Below are positions 7,038 to 7,742 of a stretch of DNA of 7,742 bases, piece by piece. A program made the translations under genes and the position numbers. The stretch spans positions 17,613-25,354 of the forward strand of contig JAUNKI010000005.1 of the NCBI GenBank assembly GCA_030532815.1, given 5' to 3'. Under the pieces are notes generated by a model. It ran no database searches and was not told the origin of the DNA. It saw only the letters and a list, made by a program, of their open reading frames with translations. Within the stretch, counting starts at the first letter, position 1; the number at the start of each line of letters is the position of its first letter. This DNA is from Leptotrichiaceae bacterium (GTDB lineage Bacteria > Fusobacteriota > Fusobacteriia > Fusobacteriales > Leptotrichiaceae).

Positions 7038-7249
7038 GATGGAGTTTTTCCTTTTATAGTTTATAATATATGTATTAGGAAAAAAATTCGATATCGGTAT
7101 ATTTATATAATTTAAAAATATAGAAATGCTTACTTTCCAAATATTGATATTATAACAGATAAATATAATGAGTAAATTGAATAATAAGGATTATAAAACA
7201 AAATCATTTAATTCTGATATTAAATAACTTAATAGTAAAAGTAAATTCA
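7038..7249. other. AT-rich intergenic stretch with no supported gene
   Basis: I see no gene of credible length on either strand here. A TATAAT at 7062-7067 on the plus strand lacks a -35 partner. A 19-codon open frame at 7168-7227 (plus) lacks a ribosome binding site. The stretch lies between the recG promoter and the terminator hairpin at 7250-7283. It may be decayed sequence or simple spacer. Confidence 0.5.
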
Positions 7250-7283
7250 AAAAATGAGAGCTTATTACTTTACTCTCATTTTT
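7250..7283. terminator. Bidirectional intrinsic terminator
   Basis: AAAAATGAGAG (7250-7260) and CTCTCATTTTT (7273-7283) form a perfect 11-pair stem around a 12-base loop. The stem base is A/T, so a U-tract follows the hairpin in either direction: CTCTCAUUUUUU for leftward transcripts and CTCTCAUUUUU for rightward ones. The likeliest user is the small lipoprotein gene at 7505-7663, transcribed leftward. In that case element C now lies between the gene and its terminator. A rightward transcript from the 7040-7249 region would also end here. Confidence 0.78.
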
Positions 7284-7290
7284 AATATTA

Positions 7291-7428
7291 GGGGCTATTA
7301 ATAACTTTTCAAATATAAATATTATACATTTTAAAAGTTAAAAAATACTATCTCTATTGATTTTATAAATAAATATATATATATATATATTATTAGTTAA
7401 TGTGTTTTCTACCCTATGAGGCAGCCAC
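7291..7428 (+). mobile_element. MITE-like repeat element, copy C (138 bp), decayed
   Basis: The left end GGGGCTATTAATAA (7291-7304) matches copy B (GGGGCTGTTTTATAA). The right end is the complement of 7415-7428, GTGGCTGCCTCATA, matching the consensus GGGGCTGTTTCATA at 11 of 14 positions. Internal homology to B is clear at 7306-7331 (TTTTCAAA, then an AAATA block) and at 7348-7369. Beyond that, an (AT)n tract replaces the sequence seen in A and B, and the inner stem is no longer convincing. The dinucleotide TA stands directly outside both ends (7289-7290 and 7429-7430), which would fit a TA target duplication. The other copies do not show this, so it may be chance. Confidence 0.6.
7373..7390. 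repeat. AT dinucleotide microsatellite, 9 units
   Basis: Nine uninterrupted AT units lie inside element C where copies A and B have unique sequence. Such tracts change length by replication slippage and this one probably arose after the element lost function. No gene is nearby for its length to affect. Confidence 0.85.
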
Positions 7429-7504
7429 TATCAAAAACTTACAATTCAAATTATTTCATACTTAAAACCATAATTTAAATATCAAATTTTAACTATGTTT
7501 TATT

Positions 7505-7663
7505 TTATTTTGGATAACCGCAAACAGTGTATCCATTATAATTACGAACACATTTATGCCCTCCATCTTTTCTTTCTTTTCGGACTTCTTCCCATGCTTT
7601 CGTGTCAAATAAACTACAACTTGTAATTAACATTATTATAACTAATGTTATTAATTTTTTCAT
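7505..7663 (-). CDS. Small cysteine-containing lipoprotein, 52 residues
   Basis: The ATG at 7661-7663 follows GGAG (complement of 7672-7675) with about 9 bases between. The product starts MKKLITLVIIMLITSC, which is two lysines, a hydrophobic stretch and an ITSC lipobox with Cys16. This is a type II signal peptide, so the mature protein would be a lipid-anchored peptide of only 37 residues facing the periplasm or outer membrane. The mature part has a charged run (WEEVRKERKDGG) and ends KCVRNYNGYTVCGYPK, with Cys38 and Cys48 placed to form a disulfide. The NYNGxxVCGY pattern recalls small cysteine-rich exported proteins of other bacteria, but this is an impression and no function follows from it. 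It could be a complete small lipoprotein or the start of a longer one now shortened. It lies alone, 76 bases from element C and more than 500 bases before recG. Confidence 0.75.
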   Translation of the reverse strand: MKKLITLVIIMLITSCSLFDTKAWEEVRKERKDGGHKCVRNYNGYTVCGYPK

Positions 7664-7742
7664 GTAAATCATCTCCATTTATCTGTAATTTTTATTATTT
7701 TTTGTTTTAAATTTCTTTTTTACACAGTCGATACTCCATATA

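Noticed and set aside
7168..7227. 19-codon plus-strand frame starting MSKLNNKDYK, ending just before the terminator
   Set aside because: It has no Shine-Dalgarno, is very short and AT-rich, and matches nothing I recognise. It might be a remnant of a gene, but this cannot be supported.
7062..7283. Plus-strand small RNA from TATAAT at 7062-7067 to the terminator
   Set aside because: The -35 region is unconvincing: TTGAAA at 7031-7036 is 25 bases away. No conserved structure is visible between, and the terminator is better explained by the leftward lipoprotein gene.
7682..7742. C-terminal end of a further minus-strand gene at the right edge
   Set aside because: Two frames stay open from the edge for 11 and 20 codons before a stop, but this is expected by chance and neither can be preferred.

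Overview
The window is strongly AT-rich. Every gene I can support lies on the minus strand, so transcription runs right to left. The protein set, the codon usage and the lipoprotein and signal-peptide types suggest a low-GC anaerobe. A member of the Fusobacteriota close to Leptotrichia is my best guess, but that is an impression from protein style, not a proof.

Reading in the direction of transcription, from high to low coordinates: a 52-residue lipoprotein gene (7505-7663) is followed by a short repeat element and a bidirectional terminator hairpin (7250-7283). About 210 bases of AT-rich sequence with no supported gene come next. Then comes recG, a DNA-repair helicase, with its own promoter, followed after 52 bases by an EamA-family membrane transporter. 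A 353-base gap leads to proS (prolyl-tRNA synthetase). A 157-base gap leads to a YihX-like HAD phosphatase, whose stop codon overlaps (ATGA) the start of an exported-looking S66 LD-carboxypeptidase. The first 12 codons of another gene, with a very good ribosome binding site, run off the left edge.

The genes are mostly ordinary housekeeping and accessory functions. The unusual feature lies between them. Three diverged copies of one 130-150 base element (1744-1875, 3617-3766, 7291-7428) occupy three of the intergenic gaps, all in the same orientation. Each has recognisable terminal inverted repeats of the type GGGGCTGTTT(C/T)ATAAA and no coding capacity, so it looks like an old MITE-type non-autonomous transposon family. 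Copies A and B flank proS. Both carry an internal stem in which aligned base pairs have changed on both sides, and promoter-like sequence at the same place facing the downstream genes. Copy B sits between a strong Shine-Dalgarno sequence and the proS start codon. If its ends pair in the mRNA, the hairpin would bring the two back together. This is the most interesting hypothesis in the window.

The genes do not form a single pathway. recG with the transporter, proS alone, and the HAD phosphatase with the carboxypeptidase look like separate or loosely linked transcription units.
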